DNA of 64,000 bases from Polaromonas glacialis (GCF_000709345.1 NZ_KL448323.1:1669468-1733467), one strand, 5' to 3'. Positions 47,456 to 57,173 are shown, counted from the first letter of the stretch. The notes: a model not told the origin generated them from the sequence alone. Made by a program: numbers and translations.

Positions 47456-48895
47456 TCAGGCCAGCGTGTAGGCGGTCTTGACGACGGTGTAGAACTCCTG
47501 CGCATAGCGGCCCTGCTCGCGCGGGCCGTAGCTCGAACCCTTGCGGCCGCCAAACGGCACGTGGTAATCGACGCCGGCGGTGGGCAAATTCACCATCACC
47601 ATGCCGGCCTGGCTGTGGCGCTTGAAATGCGTTGCGTACTTCAGGCTGGTCGTGGCGATGCCGGCGGCCAGGCCGAAGGGCGTGTTGTTGGCTTCAAACA
47701 GCGCTTCTTCGTAGCCCTTGACGCGGATGATGCTGGCGACCGGGCCGAACACTTCCTCGCGGTTGATGCGCATGCCGGCCGTGGTATCGGTCAGCAGGGC
47801 CGGGGCCATGAAAAAGCCGTCGGTCGACAGCTTCAGGCGTTCGCCGCCAGCCAGCAGCACGGCGCCTTCCTTCTGGCCAATGTCCACATAGGACAAATCC
47901 TGCTCCAGCTGCGACAGCGAGGACACCGGGCCGATGTCGATGCCGGCGGCCAGCGCGTCGCCGACCTTCAGCGTGGCCATGCGGGCCTTCATGGCTTCGA
48001 CGAATTTCGGGTAGATGCCTTCGGTGACGATCAGCCGGCTCGACGCGGTGCAGCGCTGGCCGGTCGAGAAAAACGCGCTTTGCACGCTGAGTTCGACCGC
48101 CTGCGCCAGGTCGGCGTCGTCCAGGATGACCTGCGGGTTCTTGCCGCCCATTTCCAGCTGCACCTTCTTGAGATTGACCGCGCACTGCTGGGCAATGCGC
48201 GCGCCCACGCCTTGCGAGCCGGTGAAGCTGATGGCGTCCACGCCCGGATGGTTGACCAGCGGGTCGCCAATCACGCTGCCCCGGCCCATCACCAGGTTGA
48301 ACACGCCGGCCGGAATGCCGCTGCGGCTGATGATCTCGGCCAGCGCCCAGGCGCAGCCCGGCACCAGATCAGCCGGTTTCATGACGACGCAGTTGCCGTA
48401 GGCCAGCGCGGGGGCGATTTTCCAGGCCGGAATGGCAATCGGGAAATTCCACGGCGTGATGATGCCGACGACGCCAACCGGCTCGCGGGTGATTTCCACG
48501 CCGATGCCGGGGCGCACCGAGGGAACGACCTCGCCAGTCAGGCGCAGGCATTCGCCGGCAAAGAACTTGAAGATGTTGCCGGCTCTGGCGGCTTCGCCAA
48601 TGCCCTCTAGCTTGGTCTTGCCTTCTTCCCTGGCCAGCAGCGTGCCGAGTTCCTCGCGGCGCACCAGGATTTCGGTGCCGATCTTGTCGAGCGCGTCGGC
48701 CCGGGCCTGGATGCTGGACACGGACCAGGCGGGAAAGGCGGCGCGGGCGGCATGCACGGCGGCATCTAACTGCTCGGCGCTGGCCTGGGTGTAGTCGCCG
48801 ATCACATCAAGCAGGTCGGACGGGTTGATGTTGGGCGTGTAGCCGGTGCCGGCGAGCCACTGGCCGCCGATCAGGTTGTCGTGTTGCTGGGTCAT
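47456..48895 (-). CDS. NAD(P)-dependent aldehyde dehydrogenase, likely 2-oxoglutarate semialdehyde dehydrogenase
   Basis: This 479-residue aldehyde dehydrogenase has the family motifs GIITPWNFPIAIPAWKIAPALAYGNCVVMKPADL, FTGSQGVGARIAQQ, the catalytic Glu in LEMGGKNPQ and the catalytic Cys in FSTGQRCTASSRL. Its position after kdgD and garD indicates oxidation of 2,5-dioxopentanoate (2-oxoglutarate semialdehyde) to 2-oxoglutarate, the last step of the oxidative uronate route. Specificity is inferred from context. Confidence 0.88.
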   Translation of the reverse strand: MTQQHDNLIGGQWLAGTGYTPNINPSDLLDVIGDYTQASAEQLDAAVHAARAAFPAWSVSSIQARADALDKIGTEILVRREELGTLLAREEGKTKLEGIGEAARAGNIFKFFAGECLRLTGEVVPSVRPGIGVEITREPVGVVGIITPWNFPIAIPAWKIAPALAYGNCVVMKPADLVPGCAWALAEIISRSGIPAGVFNLVMGRGSVIGDPLVNHPGVDAISFTGSQGVGARIAQQCAVNLKKVQLEMGGKNPQVILDDADLAQAVELSVQSAFFSTGQRCTASSRLIVTEGIYPKFVEAMKARMATLKVGDALAAGIDIGPVSSLSQLEQDLSYVDIGQKEGAVLLAGGERLKLSTDGFFMAPALLTDTTAGMRINREEVFGPVASIIRVKGYEEALFEANNTPFGLAAGIATTSLKYATHFKRHSQAGMVMVNLPTAGVDYHVPFGGRKGSSYGPREQGRYAQEFYTVVKTAYTLA

Positions 48896-48939
48896 TTTTA
48901 ATCCTTCGATGTTGTTGTTGGGTATGGGTGTTCAAGCCA

Positions 48940-50529
48940 TCACGTCACTGGCGCCGGGTTGAACAACACCAGCGCGTTGTGCAGCTTCCAGTGCTCGGCC
49001 CAGGTCTTCTTGCGGCCGCTGGCCACGTCCAGCATGAACTGGAACAGCTCGCGGCCGACGTCCTCAATCGTCGCGTCGCCGTCGGCGATGCGGCCGGCGT
49101 TGATGTCCATCAGGTCATGCCAGCGCCGCGCCAGGTCGGTGCGCGTCGCCACCTTGATCACCGGCACCTCGGCCAGCCCGTAGGGCGTGCCGCGTCCGGT
49201 GGTGAAGACATGCAAATTGATGCCGGCGGCCAGCTGCAGCGTGCCGCAGATGAAGTCGCTGGCGGGAGTAGCGGCATAGATCAAACCCTTTTGTTTGACC
49301 TTTTCGCCCGGCGACAGCACGCCGCTGATGGGTGCGCTGCCCGACTTGACGATCGAGCCCATGGCTTTTTCGACGATGTTGGACAGCCCGCCCTTCTTGT
49401 TGCCCGGCGTGGTGTTGGCGCTGCGGTCCACGCGGCCTTTTTCCAGGTAGGCGTCGTACCAGGCCATTTCGCGGATCATGGCCTGCGCGACTTCGGGCGT
49501 CGTGGCGCGGGCGGTGAGCTGGTCGATGCCGTCGCGCACCTCGGTGGTTTCGGAAAACATCACCGTCGCGCCGGCGCGCACCAAGAGGTCGGTGCAAAAC
49601 CCCACCGCCGGATTGGCGGTCACGCCCGAGAATGCATCGCTGCCGCCGCACTGCACACCCACCACCAGTTCGCTGGCCGGCACGGTTTCACGCCGGCGCG
49701 CATCGAGCCGCTCTAGGTGCAGCTCGGCCGCGCCCATGATCGAGTCGATCATCGCCATGAAACCGACATGGTGCTCGGACTGCAGGCAGACCACATCGAG
49801 CGGCGCCTCCGCACTCACGCCCACATCAGCCACGTTGCGCTCATCGACGATCTGGATGGTGCCGGGCGGCAGCAGGCGCTCGGGCTGGAGCTTCTCGCAG
49901 CCCAGGCTGACGACCATGACCTCGCCGCCGAAGTTCGGGTTCAGCGTGATGTTGCGCAGGGTGCGGATCGGGATGATGGCGTCGGGCGCGTCAATCGCCA
50001 CACCGCAGCCGTAGCTGTGCTCCAGCCCCACCACGTCGTCCACATTCGGGAAGCGCGGCAGCAGCTCGTCCTTGATGCGCTTGACGGCGAACGCGACCAC
50101 GCCGGCCACGCACTGCACCGTGGTGGTGATGGCCAGGATGTTGCGGCTGCCGACCGAGCCGTCGGCATTGCGGTAGCCCTCGAAGGTGTAACCCTCCAGC
50201 GGCGCCAAAGCTGCGGGTTTCACCGTGGCGATGGGCAGGTTGTCCAGCCCCCGCGCGTCCGGCATGTCGAGCAGCCGCTCATGCACCCAGCTGCCGGCCG
50301 CGATGTCTTTCACGGCGTAGCCGATGGGCACGTTGTAGCGCCGCACGATGCCGCCCTGCGGCAGATCGACCAACGCGACCTTGTGGCCTTGCGGCACCTT
50401 GTCGCGCAGCGTCAATCCGCTGGCAAAAACGGCGCCTGCGGGCAAACCGCCGTCATTCACGACGATGGCCACGTTGTCAGCCTCATGCATGAGGATGTAA
50501 CGGGCTTGCGAACTGGGCAAAGCGGTCAT
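48940..50529 (-). CDS. garD: Galactarate dehydratase
   Basis: This 529-residue enzyme of the UxaA/GarD family dehydrates galactarate to 5-keto-4-deoxy-glucarate. An N-terminal SAF-like segment (about 1-95: [43 protein letters not shown]) is followed by [25 protein letters not shown] and a catalytic domain with [44 protein letters not shown] and ETTEVRDG. The length is close to E. coli GarD (523). Iron or other divalent metal is expected, with Cys and His ligands in these motifs. It follows kdgD by 24 bp. Confidence 0.92.
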   Translation of the reverse strand: MTALPSSQARYILMHEADNVAIVVNDGGLPAGAVFASGLTLRDKVPQGHKVALVDLPQGGIVRRYNVPIGYAVKDIAAGSWVHERLLDMPDARGLDNLPIATVKPAALAPLEGYTFEGYRNADGSVGSRNILAITTTVQCVAGVVAFAVKRIKDELLPRFPNVDDVVGLEHSYGCGVAIDAPDAIIPIRTLRNITLNPNFGGEVMVVSLGCEKLQPERLLPPGTIQIVDERNVADVGVSAEAPLDVVCLQSEHHVGFMAMIDSIMGAAELHLERLDARRRETVPASELVVGVQCGGSDAFSGVTANPAVGFCTDLLVRAGATVMFSETTEVRDGIDQLTARATTPEVAQAMIREMAWYDAYLEKGRVDRSANTTPGNKKGGLSNIVEKAMGSIVKSGSAPISGVLSPGEKVKQKGLIYAATPASDFICGTLQLAAGINLHVFTTGRGTPYGLAEVPVIKVATRTDLARRWHDLMDINAGRIADGDATIEDVGRELFQFMLDVASGRKKTWAEHWKLHNALVLFNPAPVT

Positions 50530-50553
50530 GCGAAAGCCTCCTGTGCGTCCGTG

Positions 50554-51465
50554 TTACTGCGGGCCGAGCGTCTTGATCAGCGCGTCCAGCTCTTCCATTT
50601 CCGACGGCTTCAAGTCGATCAGCGGCGCGCGCACCGGGCCGGCGCCGTGGCCAACGAGGGTCGCGCCGGCCTTGACGATGCTGACCGCGTAGCCCGGATT
50701 CTTGTTGCGAATCGCCAGGTAGGGCATGAAGAAGTCCTTGAGCAGGCGGTGCTGGGTGGCCATGTCGTCGGCTGCCACGGCATGGTAGAAATCCATCGCC
50801 GTCTTCGGGATGAAGTTGAACACCGCCGACGAATACACCGGCGTGCCCAGCGCCTTGTAGGCGGCGGCATAGACCTCGGCCGTGGGTAGGCCACCCAGGT
50901 AGGAGAAGCGGTCGCCCATCCTCAGGAAGATGGAAGACATGGTTTCGATGTTGCCCACGCCGTCCTTAAAGCCGATCAGGTTCGGGCAGCGGTCGGCCAG
51001 GATGGCCAGCGAGTCGGCGGTGAGCTTGCAGACGTTGCGGTTGTAGACGATCACGCCGAACTTCACGCTCTTGCAGACCTGCTCGACATGGGCAATCAGG
51101 CCTTCCTGGCAGGCTTCCATCAGGTAGTGCGGCAGCAGCAGGATGCCGTGGGCGCCCAGGCGCTCGGCTTCCTGCGCGCAGGCAATCGCAAAGCGCGTCG
51201 AGCCGCCAACGCCGGCGATGATGGGCACCTTGCCGGCGCAGGTGTCCACGGCGGTCTTGATGATCAGCGGGTATTCGTCGCCGGTCAGCGAGAAGAACTC
51301 GCCCGTGCCGCCGGCGGCGAACAAGGCCGTGGCGCCGTACGGGGCCAGCCATTCGAGGCGCTCGGCATAGCCCTTGGGATTGAAGTCGCCCTGCGCGTCG
51401 AAGTCGGTGACGGGGAAGGACAGCAGGCCGGAGTTGACGATGGTCTTGAGGTCTTGGGGGTTCAT
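50554..51465 (-). CDS. kdgD: 5-keto-4-deoxy-glucarate dehydratase
   Basis: This 303-residue DHDPS-superfamily enzyme dehydrates and decarboxylates 5-keto-4-deoxyglucarate to 2-oxoglutarate semialdehyde. Motifs: [47 protein letters not shown] (catalytic Tyr) and [11 protein letters not shown] (Schiff-base Lys). These intact catalytic residues contrast with the related lyase at 19074-19991. It lies between the TRAP permease (77 bp) and garD. Confidence 0.93.
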   Translation of the reverse strand: MNPQDLKTIVNSGLLSFPVTDFDAQGDFNPKGYAERLEWLAPYGATALFAAGGTGEFFSLTGDEYPLIIKTAVDTCAGKVPIIAGVGGSTRFAIACAQEAERLGAHGILLLPHYLMEACQEGLIAHVEQVCKSVKFGVIVYNRNVCKLTADSLAILADRCPNLIGFKDGVGNIETMSSIFLRMGDRFSYLGGLPTAEVYAAAYKALGTPVYSSAVFNFIPKTAMDFYHAVAADDMATQHRLLKDFFMPYLAIRNKNPGYAVSIVKAGATLVGHGAGPVRAPLIDLKPSEMEELDALIKTLGPQ

Positions 51466-51542
51466 GGTTTTATCGCGAAAAGATTGAATTGAAACGGGCC
51501 GAAGCAGATGCCGCGCCGAAGATTAGCGCGGCGGCATGGGCC

Positions 51543-52835
51543 TTACTTGGTGACCAGGTTGGGCAGCCACATCGAGAATGCCGGCACGTAGGTCACGAGC
51601 AGCAGGCAAATGCCCAGCGCGCTGTAGAACGGCAGGATCGATCGCATCACCTGCCCGACCGATATCCCCCCGATCGCGCAGCCGACGAACTGCACCGATC
51701 CGACCGGCGGCGTGTTCAGGCCCAGCGCGCAGTTGATCAGCATGACGATGCCGAACTGCACCGGGTCCATGCCGAACTGCATGGCAATCGGCATGAAAAT
51801 CGGCGTGCAGATCAGGATGGTTGCGGCCATGTCCAGGAAGGTGCCCAGCACGAACAGCAGGACGTTGATCATCAGGAAGATCACCCACGGAGAACTGCTC
51901 ACAGACTTCATCAGCTCGCCCGTCAACTGCGGCACCTCGTACAGCGCCATGAAGTAGCCGAACGCGTTGGAAATGCCGATCAGCAGCAACACCACGCCGG
52001 TGGTCTTGCAGGCCTTGGCGCAGGCCGTCATGAAGTTTTTCCAGGACATCGAGCGGTACACGAACACCGTGATGGCCAGCGCCCAGGCCACCGCAATCGA
52101 GGCAGACTCGGTGGCGGTGAAGGCGCCCGACAAGATGCCGACCAGGATGATCACCACCACCAGCAGGCCCGGCAGCGCAGCGCCAAAGGCGCGCGACACT
52201 TCGCCCCAGCCGGGGAACACGCCGCGCGTCGGATAGCCGCGCCTGACTGCCACATAGTAGGCCGCGCCCAGGTTGCACAGCGTCAGGATGATCGCCGGCA
52301 CCAGGCCCGCCAGGATCAGGCTCAGCACGCTGACCGAGGCGATGCCAGAGGTCGCCAGCGTGAAGATGATCATGTTGTGCGACGTCGGCATGATGGCGCC
52401 GACCAGCGAGGCGTGGGTGGTGACGTTGACCGCATAGTCGGCGTCGTAGCCTTCCTTCACCATCAGCGGAATCATCACCGAGCCCATGGCCGACACGTCG
52501 GCCAGCGGCGAGCCGGCCACGCCGCCAAACAAGGTGCAACCAATGACATTGCTCATGCCCAGGCCGCCGCGCACATGGCCGATGAGGCTGTTGGCAAAGC
52601 GCACGATCCGGTCGGCAATGCCGCCGTAGAGCATCAGCTCGCCGGCGAACACGAAGAACGGAATGGCCAGGAAGGAAAACACCTGCATGCCGCCGATCAT
52701 TTTCTGGAATACCACCGCGACCGGCAGCCCGGCGGCAATGATGGTGGCCACCGACGACAGGCCAATCGCGAACGCGACCGGCACGCCGATGACCAGAAAG
52801 AGCGTGAAGCTCAGGGCGAGTACTGTCAGTTCCAT
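51543..52835 (-). CDS. dctM: TRAP transporter large permease (DctM family)
   Basis: This 430-residue inner-membrane protein, with about twelve hydrophobic segments, forms the translocation channel of a sodium-driven TRAP transporter. Features include SFTLFLVIGVPVAFAIGLSS, PFFVFAGELMLYGGIADRIVRFANSLIGHVRGGLGMSNVIGC and ALGLNTPPVGSVQFVGCAIGG. It overlaps dctQ by 10 bp. Co-located enzymes suggest a hexuronate or aldarate substrate. Confidence 0.93.
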   Translation of the reverse strand: MELTVLALSFTLFLVIGVPVAFAIGLSSVATIIAAGLPVAVVFQKMIGGMQVFSFLAIPFFVFAGELMLYGGIADRIVRFANSLIGHVRGGLGMSNVIGCTLFGGVAGSPLADVSAMGSVMIPLMVKEGYDADYAVNVTTHASLVGAIMPTSHNMIIFTLATSGIASVSVLSLILAGLVPAIILTLCNLGAAYYVAVRRGYPTRGVFPGWGEVSRAFGAALPGLLVVVIILVGILSGAFTATESASIAVAWALAITVFVYRSMSWKNFMTACAKACKTTGVVLLLIGISNAFGYFMALYEVPQLTGELMKSVSSSPWVIFLMINVLLFVLGTFLDMAATILICTPIFMPIAMQFGMDPVQFGIVMLINCALGLNTPPVGSVQFVGCAIGGISVGQVMRSILPFYSALGICLLLVTYVPAFSMWLPNLVTK

Positions 52836-53320
52836 GCTGGCTCCACGACTTGGCCGCGCAGCAGCGCGATGATATGTTCAATTGAAAACAGCACGATCAG
52901 CACGCCGGCAATCACCAGCGGCAGGTAGTCGATGCCGTCGGGGACCGGCATCATGGGTTTTTTCTCGTCCCACTTGGCAATCATCCACAGTCCGCCGCCG
53001 TACACCATCAGCACGCCGAAGGTGCCCACCAGCACATGGATCAGGATTTCAATGCGGTGCTGCCATTTCTCGGGCAGCAGCACGACCAGCGACTCCAGGC
53101 CGATGTGGCCGGCATCGCGCACGCCCACAGCCAGGCCGAAGGCGGTGACGAACAGCACCAGCAGCAGCGCCAGGGCTTCGGCCCAGGTGGGCGTGTCGTT
53201 CATGATGTAGCGCCCGAACACCTGCCACTGCACGCACAGGACGACGGCAAGCAGTCCAATGACGGCCAGGATCAGGCTGATCTTGGACAGCATGGCGCAA
53301 AATTTTGTATAGAAGTTCAT
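52826..53320 (-). CDS. dctQ: TRAP transporter small permease (DctQ family)
   Basis: This 164-residue protein has four membrane helices, starting at the ATG at 53320 (MNFYTKFCAML); an earlier in-frame start falls in the stem-loop region. The conserved NDTPTWAEALALLLVLFVTAFGLAVGVRDAGHIGLE segment is typical of DctQ. It overlaps dctM and follows the binding protein after a 103-bp gap with a strong hairpin. Confidence 0.9.
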   Translation of the reverse strand: MNFYTKFCAMLSKISLILAVIGLLAVVLCVQWQVFGRYIMNDTPTWAEALALLLVLFVTAFGLAVGVRDAGHIGLESLVVLLPEKWQHRIEILIHVLVGTFGVLMVYGGGLWMIAKWDEKKPMMPVPDGIDYLPLVIAGVLIVLFSIEHIIALLRGQVVEPAWN

Positions 53321-53374
53321 GTTGTTGCCTTGCCTTGTCGCGGCGCCCAGCCCCAGCACAGGGACGAAGCGCTG

Positions 53375-53405
53375 CCCATCCCCTGGCATGGCGCCGGGGG
53401 ATGGG
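53375..53405 (-). terminator. Hairpin between the TRAP binding-protein and permease genes
   Basis: A 9-bp GC-rich stem, CCCATCCCC/GGGGATGGG with a 13-nt loop, lies just after dctP and before dctQ on the minus strand. There is no clear U-run, so it is more likely a partial terminator or 3'-end stabiliser that keeps binding-protein mRNA more abundant than permease mRNA. Confidence 0.55.
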
Positions 53406-53423
53406 GGCTTGGTGGCCGATGGG

Positions 53424-54395
53424 TTACTTGGTGTCCTGAATGGTCTTGACCAGGCGCTTCAGGTCAGGCGTGACCATGAACTTGTCATACACCGGACCCA
53501 TGACGGACTGGAACGAGGCTTTGTCGACCTCGACGATCTGCACGCCGGCTGCCTTGATGACGGCCAGCGACTTGGCTTCCTGCTCGTCCCAGCTCTTGCG
53601 CTCCACGGCAACCGATTCCTTGGCGGCGCTGCGGATCATGTCCTGATCGGCCTTGGGCAGCTTGTCCCAGACGACTTTGGACATCAACAGCATTTCGGGG
53701 GCCATCGAGTGCTCGGTCTTGGAGTAGAACTTCACGGCCTCATAGTGCTTGGACGTGTCGAACGACGGATAGTTGTTCTCGGCGGCGTCGATCAGGCCGG
53801 TTTTCAGGCCGGTGTAGACCTCACCGAAAGGCATGGGCGTGGCGTTGCCGCCCATGGCGCCAATCAGGGCGACCCACAGGTCGGACTGCTGGACGCGAAC
53901 CTTCATGCCTTTCATGTCAGCCACGGTCTTGATCGGCTTTTTGGCATACATCGAGCGTGCGCCGCTGTCATAAAAAGCCAGGCCGATGAAACCCTGGGCT
54001 TCGCAGTCCTTCAGGATTTCTTCACCCACCGGGCCGTCCAGCGTGTTGCGCATGTGCTCGACCGACTTGAACAGGAAGGGCATGGTCGGCACCTGCGTCT
54101 TCTGGCAGATCGAGTTCATGGGGCTGATGTTGACGCGCGTCAGGTCGAGCGCGCCGATCTTGACCTGGTCGATGGTTTCCTTCTCGGTGCCCAGGGCAGC
54201 CTTGTTGAACACCTTGATCTTGTACTTGCCGCCGCTCTTTTTCTCCATCACATCGCTCATGTATTTCACGGCGACCACGGTCGGGTAGTCGTCGGCGTTG
54301 TGGATGTCGGCAGAGCGGAACGTGGCAGCCGACGCGGCCATCGGGATCAGGGCCAGCGCGGCGGCAACAGCCAGCAGGGTTTTTTGAATCTTCAT
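53424..54395 (-). CDS. dctP: TRAP transporter substrate-binding protein (DctP family)
   Basis: This 323-residue periplasmic protein has a signal peptide ([20 protein letters not shown], cleavage after ASA). It has the DctP features [84 protein letters not shown] with the carboxylate-binding Arg, and [27 protein letters not shown]. The neighbouring uronate dehydrogenase and lactonase imply a hexuronate or aldarate ligand. Confidence 0.93.
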   Translation of the reverse strand: MKIQKTLLAVAAALALIPMAASAATFRSADIHNADDYPTVVAVKYMSDVMEKKSGGKYKIKVFNKAALGTEKETIDQVKIGALDLTRVNISPMNSICQKTQVPTMPFLFKSVEHMRNTLDGPVGEEILKDCEAQGFIGLAFYDSGARSMYAKKPIKTVADMKGMKVRVQQSDLWVALIGAMGGNATPMPFGEVYTGLKTGLIDAAENNYPSFDTSKHYEAVKFYSKTEHSMAPEMLLMSKVVWDKLPKADQDMIRSAAKESVAVERKSWDEQEAKSLAVIKAAGVQIVEVDKASFQSVMGPVYDKFMVTPDLKRLVKTIQDTK

Positions 54396-54433
54396 GTCAT
54401 CCTCGGTGTGGTTAAGGGGGTAGCGGAAAACTT

Positions 54434-55339
54434 TTAAGAATGCAGATACGCCGGCTCGGGCAGTCCGCGCACGCCGGGGCGCAGCGCAAACACACCGCCG
54501 GCCAGCGGCTGGTCAGTCAAATCGATTCCGTCGGGGCGAATCGATGTCACGAACAGGGTGTCCAGGCCGGCGCCGCCAAAGGCGCACATGGCCGGCTTCT
54601 TGACCGGCACGCCCAGCGAGCGGTCGAGCTTGCCGTCGGGCGTGAAGCGGTGAATCAGGCCGGCGTCGTTGCCGCAGATCCAGTAGCAGCCGTCGGCATC
54701 GATGGCCGCGCCGTCGGGACGGCCGGGCAGCGGATTCATGTCGATGAACAGCCGGCGGTTCGACGGCGTTCCGGTGTCAACGTCATAGTCAAAGGCCCAG
54801 ACCGACTGCACCGACGGATGCGAATCAGACAAGTACATGGTACGGCCGTCAGGGCTGAAGGCCATGCCGTTGGGCGTGATGAAGCCATCGAGCAGCTGGG
54901 TCAAGCCAGTATCATTTTGATAGCTGTAGATGCAGCCTACGCTTGCGCCAGCGGCCATATTCATCAACATCGTGCCCGCCAGGAAGCGGCCCTGCCGGTC
55001 GCAGCGGCCGTCGTTGAAGCGCATCCCTTCCATGGCATGACTGACAGTCGCCAGGCGTTCGAATCCCAGTTGTCCGTCATTCTGCGGTGAAAGCTGGAAC
55101 ATGCCGCTTTCAGCGCCGGCGATCCAGTGCTTCGATCCGGCGATAAGCGCCACGCAGGCAAGCATTTCAGGCGCCAGCCAGCTTTGGCTCTCGCCGGTAG
55201 CCGGCGTCCAGCGGCACAGCTTGCGCGCCGGGATATCGACCCAGTACAGCGCCTGCTCGGCGCCGTGCCAGACCGGGCTTTCGCCGGTTCCGTTGCGCGC
55301 GTCGTGTACCAGTTCTGCCTTGATGAGGTTGCTGCTCAT
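54434..55339 (-). CDS. SMP-30/gluconolaconase-family lactonase
   Basis: This 301-residue six-bladed beta-propeller lactonase probably opens the aldarolactone made by uronate dehydrogenase. The start is the ATG at 55339, with GAGG 6 bp upstream; a TTG 6 codons earlier would overlap the udh end. Motifs: [21 protein letters not shown] (metal Glu), [38 protein letters not shown] (metal Asn) and [19 protein letters not shown] (metal Asp). The segment encoding about [16 protein letters not shown] resembles the dispersed palindrome seen between other genes. It is 7 bp downstream of udh. Confidence 0.88.
   Translation of the reverse strand: MSSNLIKAELVHDARNGTGESPVWHGAEQALYWVDIPARKLCRWTPATGESQSWLAPEMLACVALIAGSKHWIAGAESGMFQLSPQNDGQLGFERLATVSHAMEGMRFNDGRCDRQGRFLAGTMLMNMAAGASVGCIYSYQNDTGLTQLLDGFITPNGMAFSPDGRTMYLSDSHPSVQSVWAFDYDVDTGTPSNRRLFIDMNPLPGRPDGAAIDADGCYWICGNDAGLIHRFTPDGKLDRSLGVPVKKPAMCAFGGAGLDTLFVTSIRPDGIDLTDQPLAGGVFALRPGVRGLPEPAYLHS
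54910..54951. repeat. Palindrome-like sequence inside the lactonase gene
   Basis: The stretch TATCATTTTGATAGCTGTAG and then ATGCAGCCTACGCTTGCGCC shares TTGATAGC and GCAGCCTAC with the element at 31194-31260, yet lies within the open reading frame of the lactonase. It may be an in-frame insertion of the intergenic element, or coincidence. Confidence 0.4.
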
Positions 55340-55346
55340 GACCGCC

Positions 55347-56156
55347 TCAATCGCCAAACGGCCCGGCCACCACGAAGCCGCCGCCTTGGTACTGGGCCAC
55401 CGGATCGTTCAGGTCGGGGTTGGTGGTGCGGGCATAAACGGCGCCCCGGAACACGTCCGAGCTGTCCTGCGGCACGTAGCCGATGTGGCGCGCGCGGCTG
55501 TTGTCCCACCAGGTCACGGCGTTGTCGGACATGCCGAAGATGATGCTGTGGCCGAGGATCGGCGTGGTCAGGCAGGCGGTGATCAGCCGGTGCAGGTCGT
55601 CAAAGCTCAGCCAGGTCGCCAGCATGCGGCGGTCCCGGGGTTCGGGGAAGGACGAGCCGATGCGCACGCAGGCGGTTTCGATGCTATAGCGGTCGAAGTA
55701 AAAGCGCGACAGGTCTTCGCCAAAGGCCTTGCTCAGTCCATACATGCCGTCAGGCCGGGCCGGATGTTCGGCGGTGATGGTTTCGTCCTGGCGGTAAAAG
55801 CCGGTCACGTGGTTGGAACTGGCGAAGATGACGCGCTTGACGCCATGCTTGCGGGCCGCTTCATAGAGGTTGTAGACCCCCAGAATGTTGGCTTGCAGGA
55901 TGGGGCCGAACGGTCCTTCTACAGACACGCCGCCCAGGTGGACAATGGCGTCCACGCCGGCCACCATGGCGTCCACCGCCGCCGCATCGGCCAGGTCGGC
56001 CAGGGCGATTTCCTCGCCTGGGGCGGCGTCGCCAAAGGCCTGGACATCGGACAGGCGCAGGGTGGAACAATTGGCCTTGAGGCGGTCGCGCAAGGCTTTA
56101 CCCAAACCGCCGGCCGCGCCGGTCAGCAGCAGCTTGTCATGAACTTTGATCGTCAT
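55347..56156 (-). CDS. udh: NAD-dependent uronate dehydrogenase
   Basis: This 269-residue short-chain/extended dehydrogenase oxidises D-galacturonate or D-glucuronate to the aldarolactone. The start is the ATG at 56156 (MTIKVHDKLLLTGAAGGLG). Motifs: GAAGGLG (NAD-binding), ADAAAVDAMVAGVDAIVHLGGVSVEGPFGPILQANILGVYNLYEAAR, ASSNHVTGFY, the catalytic YGLSKAFGEDL (Tyr and Lys) and FGMSDNAVTWWDNSRARHIGY. These correspond along the length to Agrobacterium uronate dehydrogenase as I recall it. First gene of the long minus-strand cluster; divergent from the GntR gene. Confidence 0.92.
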   Translation of the reverse strand: MTIKVHDKLLLTGAAGGLGKALRDRLKANCSTLRLSDVQAFGDAAPGEEIALADLADAAAVDAMVAGVDAIVHLGGVSVEGPFGPILQANILGVYNLYEAARKHGVKRVIFASSNHVTGFYRQDETITAEHPARPDGMYGLSKAFGEDLSRFYFDRYSIETACVRIGSSFPEPRDRRMLATWLSFDDLHRLITACLTTPILGHSIIFGMSDNAVTWWDNSRARHIGYVPQDSSDVFRGAVYARTTNPDLNDPVAQYQGGGFVVAGPFGD

Positions 56157-56224
56157 TTTTAAAGGCCGTTTCTTTGTAAAACACTGGACAAATCCATCAG
56201 GTTTGATAGAGTCAAACCCATCGA

Positions 56225-56249
56225 TCATCAGTCGTATGTTGTCTGATGA
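56225..56249. promoter_or_regulatory. Candidate regulatory dyad between udh and the GntR gene
   Basis: TCATCAG (56225-56231) and CTGATGA (56243-56249) form a perfect 7-bp inverted repeat separated by 11 bp, in the 137-bp divergent intergenic region. The same gap also holds TTTGA-TAGAG-TCAAA at about 56202-56216. Either could be the operator of the adjacent regulator, but neither fits the FadR-type consensus well. Confidence 0.35.
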
Positions 56250-56293
56250 CTTAAATTGTCCAAGCAGCCCTTTAACCTGTCAACGGTTTTTAT

Positions 56294-57121
56294 ATGAACT
56301 CATGGAAAACCCCTAGTCCGGCCAAGACCGCCGATTCCGGCAATGCGCACCCGGCCCGCGAGGTGCTCCCGCGTGCGCGGCGGCCCCGTGGACTGGTGGG
56401 TGAAATCGTCACGAGCCTGGCGGCCAGCATTCGCGCGGGGCAACTCAAGCCCGGCGAAAAACTCCCGACCGAAGCCGAAATCATGGCGCAGTTCGATGTC
56501 AGCCGCACGGTGGTCCGCGAGTCCCTGTCCAAGCTGCAGGCTTCGGGGCTGGTCAAGACACGGCATGGCATCGGCACCTTCGTGCTGTCCCCCGAAGAGT
56601 CGGGGAACTTCAAGATTGCAGCGGACGACTTCGCGACGATCACCGATGTCATTTCGGTGCTGGAACTGCGCATCAGCCTGGAAACCGAAGCGGCCGGCCT
56701 GGCGGCGCAAAGAAGAACGGCAGACAATCTTGCGGCACTGGAAACGGCGCTGCACGCGTTTCGGGATTCGATTCAGCGGGACTCCGACGCCGTGCCGCCC
56801 GACTTCCAGTTCCACATGGAAATTGCGCGCTCGACCGGCAACCGGCACTTTGCCGACCTGATGAACTACCTCGGCACCATGATCATTCCGCGCACCCGGG
56901 TCAACACGGCGCAAAACGCCCCCGAGGGACGGCTGAATTACCTGCAGCGCGTCAACACCGAGCACGAAAGCATCTACAACGCCATCCGCGACCAGGACCC
57001 GGAAGCGGCCCGCGCCGCCATGCGAACTCACCTGTCAAACAGCCGCGAGCGCCTGCGCAGGGGAAACAATGCGCACACCCTGCAGCCTTCGGATCAACCT
57101 GAAAAAAGCAACCTCAAATAA
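56294..57121 (+). CDS. FadR-subfamily GntR transcriptional regulator
   Basis: This 275-residue regulator has an N-terminal GntR winged helix (about residues 35-100: LVGEIVTSLAASIRAGQLKPGEKLPTEAEIMAQFDVSRTVVRESLSKLQASGLVKTRHGIGTFV) and a C-terminal FCD all-helical ligand domain (about 115-255: ELRISLETEAAGLAAQRR, FHMEIARSTGNRHFADLM, EHESIYNAIRDQDPEAARAAMRTHL) with the His and Asp/Glu residues that bind metal and carboxylate ligands. It probably represses the divergent uronate cluster and the downstream oxidoreductase, with a uronate or aldarate intermediate as inducer; the ligand is inferred. Confidence 0.9.
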   Translation: MNSWKTPSPAKTADSGNAHPAREVLPRARRPRGLVGEIVTSLAASIRAGQLKPGEKLPTEAEIMAQFDVSRTVVRESLSKLQASGLVKTRHGIGTFVLSPEESGNFKIAADDFATITDVISVLELRISLETEAAGLAAQRRTADNLAALETALHAFRDSIQRDSDAVPPDFQFHMEIARSTGNRHFADLMNYLGTMIIPRTRVNTAQNAPEGRLNYLQRVNTEHESIYNAIRDQDPEAARAAMRTHLSNSRERLRRGNNAHTLQPSDQPEKSNLK

Positions 57122-57160
57122 GCGTCCTGAAATAATAACTTATATGTAGAACACATAGGA

Positions 57161-57173
57161 GTTGTACGACAAC
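57161..57173. promoter_or_regulatory. Candidate FadR-type GntR operator
   Basis: GTTGTACGACAAC is a near-perfect dyad that fits the FadR-subfamily pattern T-N-G-T-N3-A-C-N-A (TTGTACGACAA). It lies 40 bp after the GntR gene and 52 bp upstream of the next gene, so the regulator may control that gene. Confidence 0.5.
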
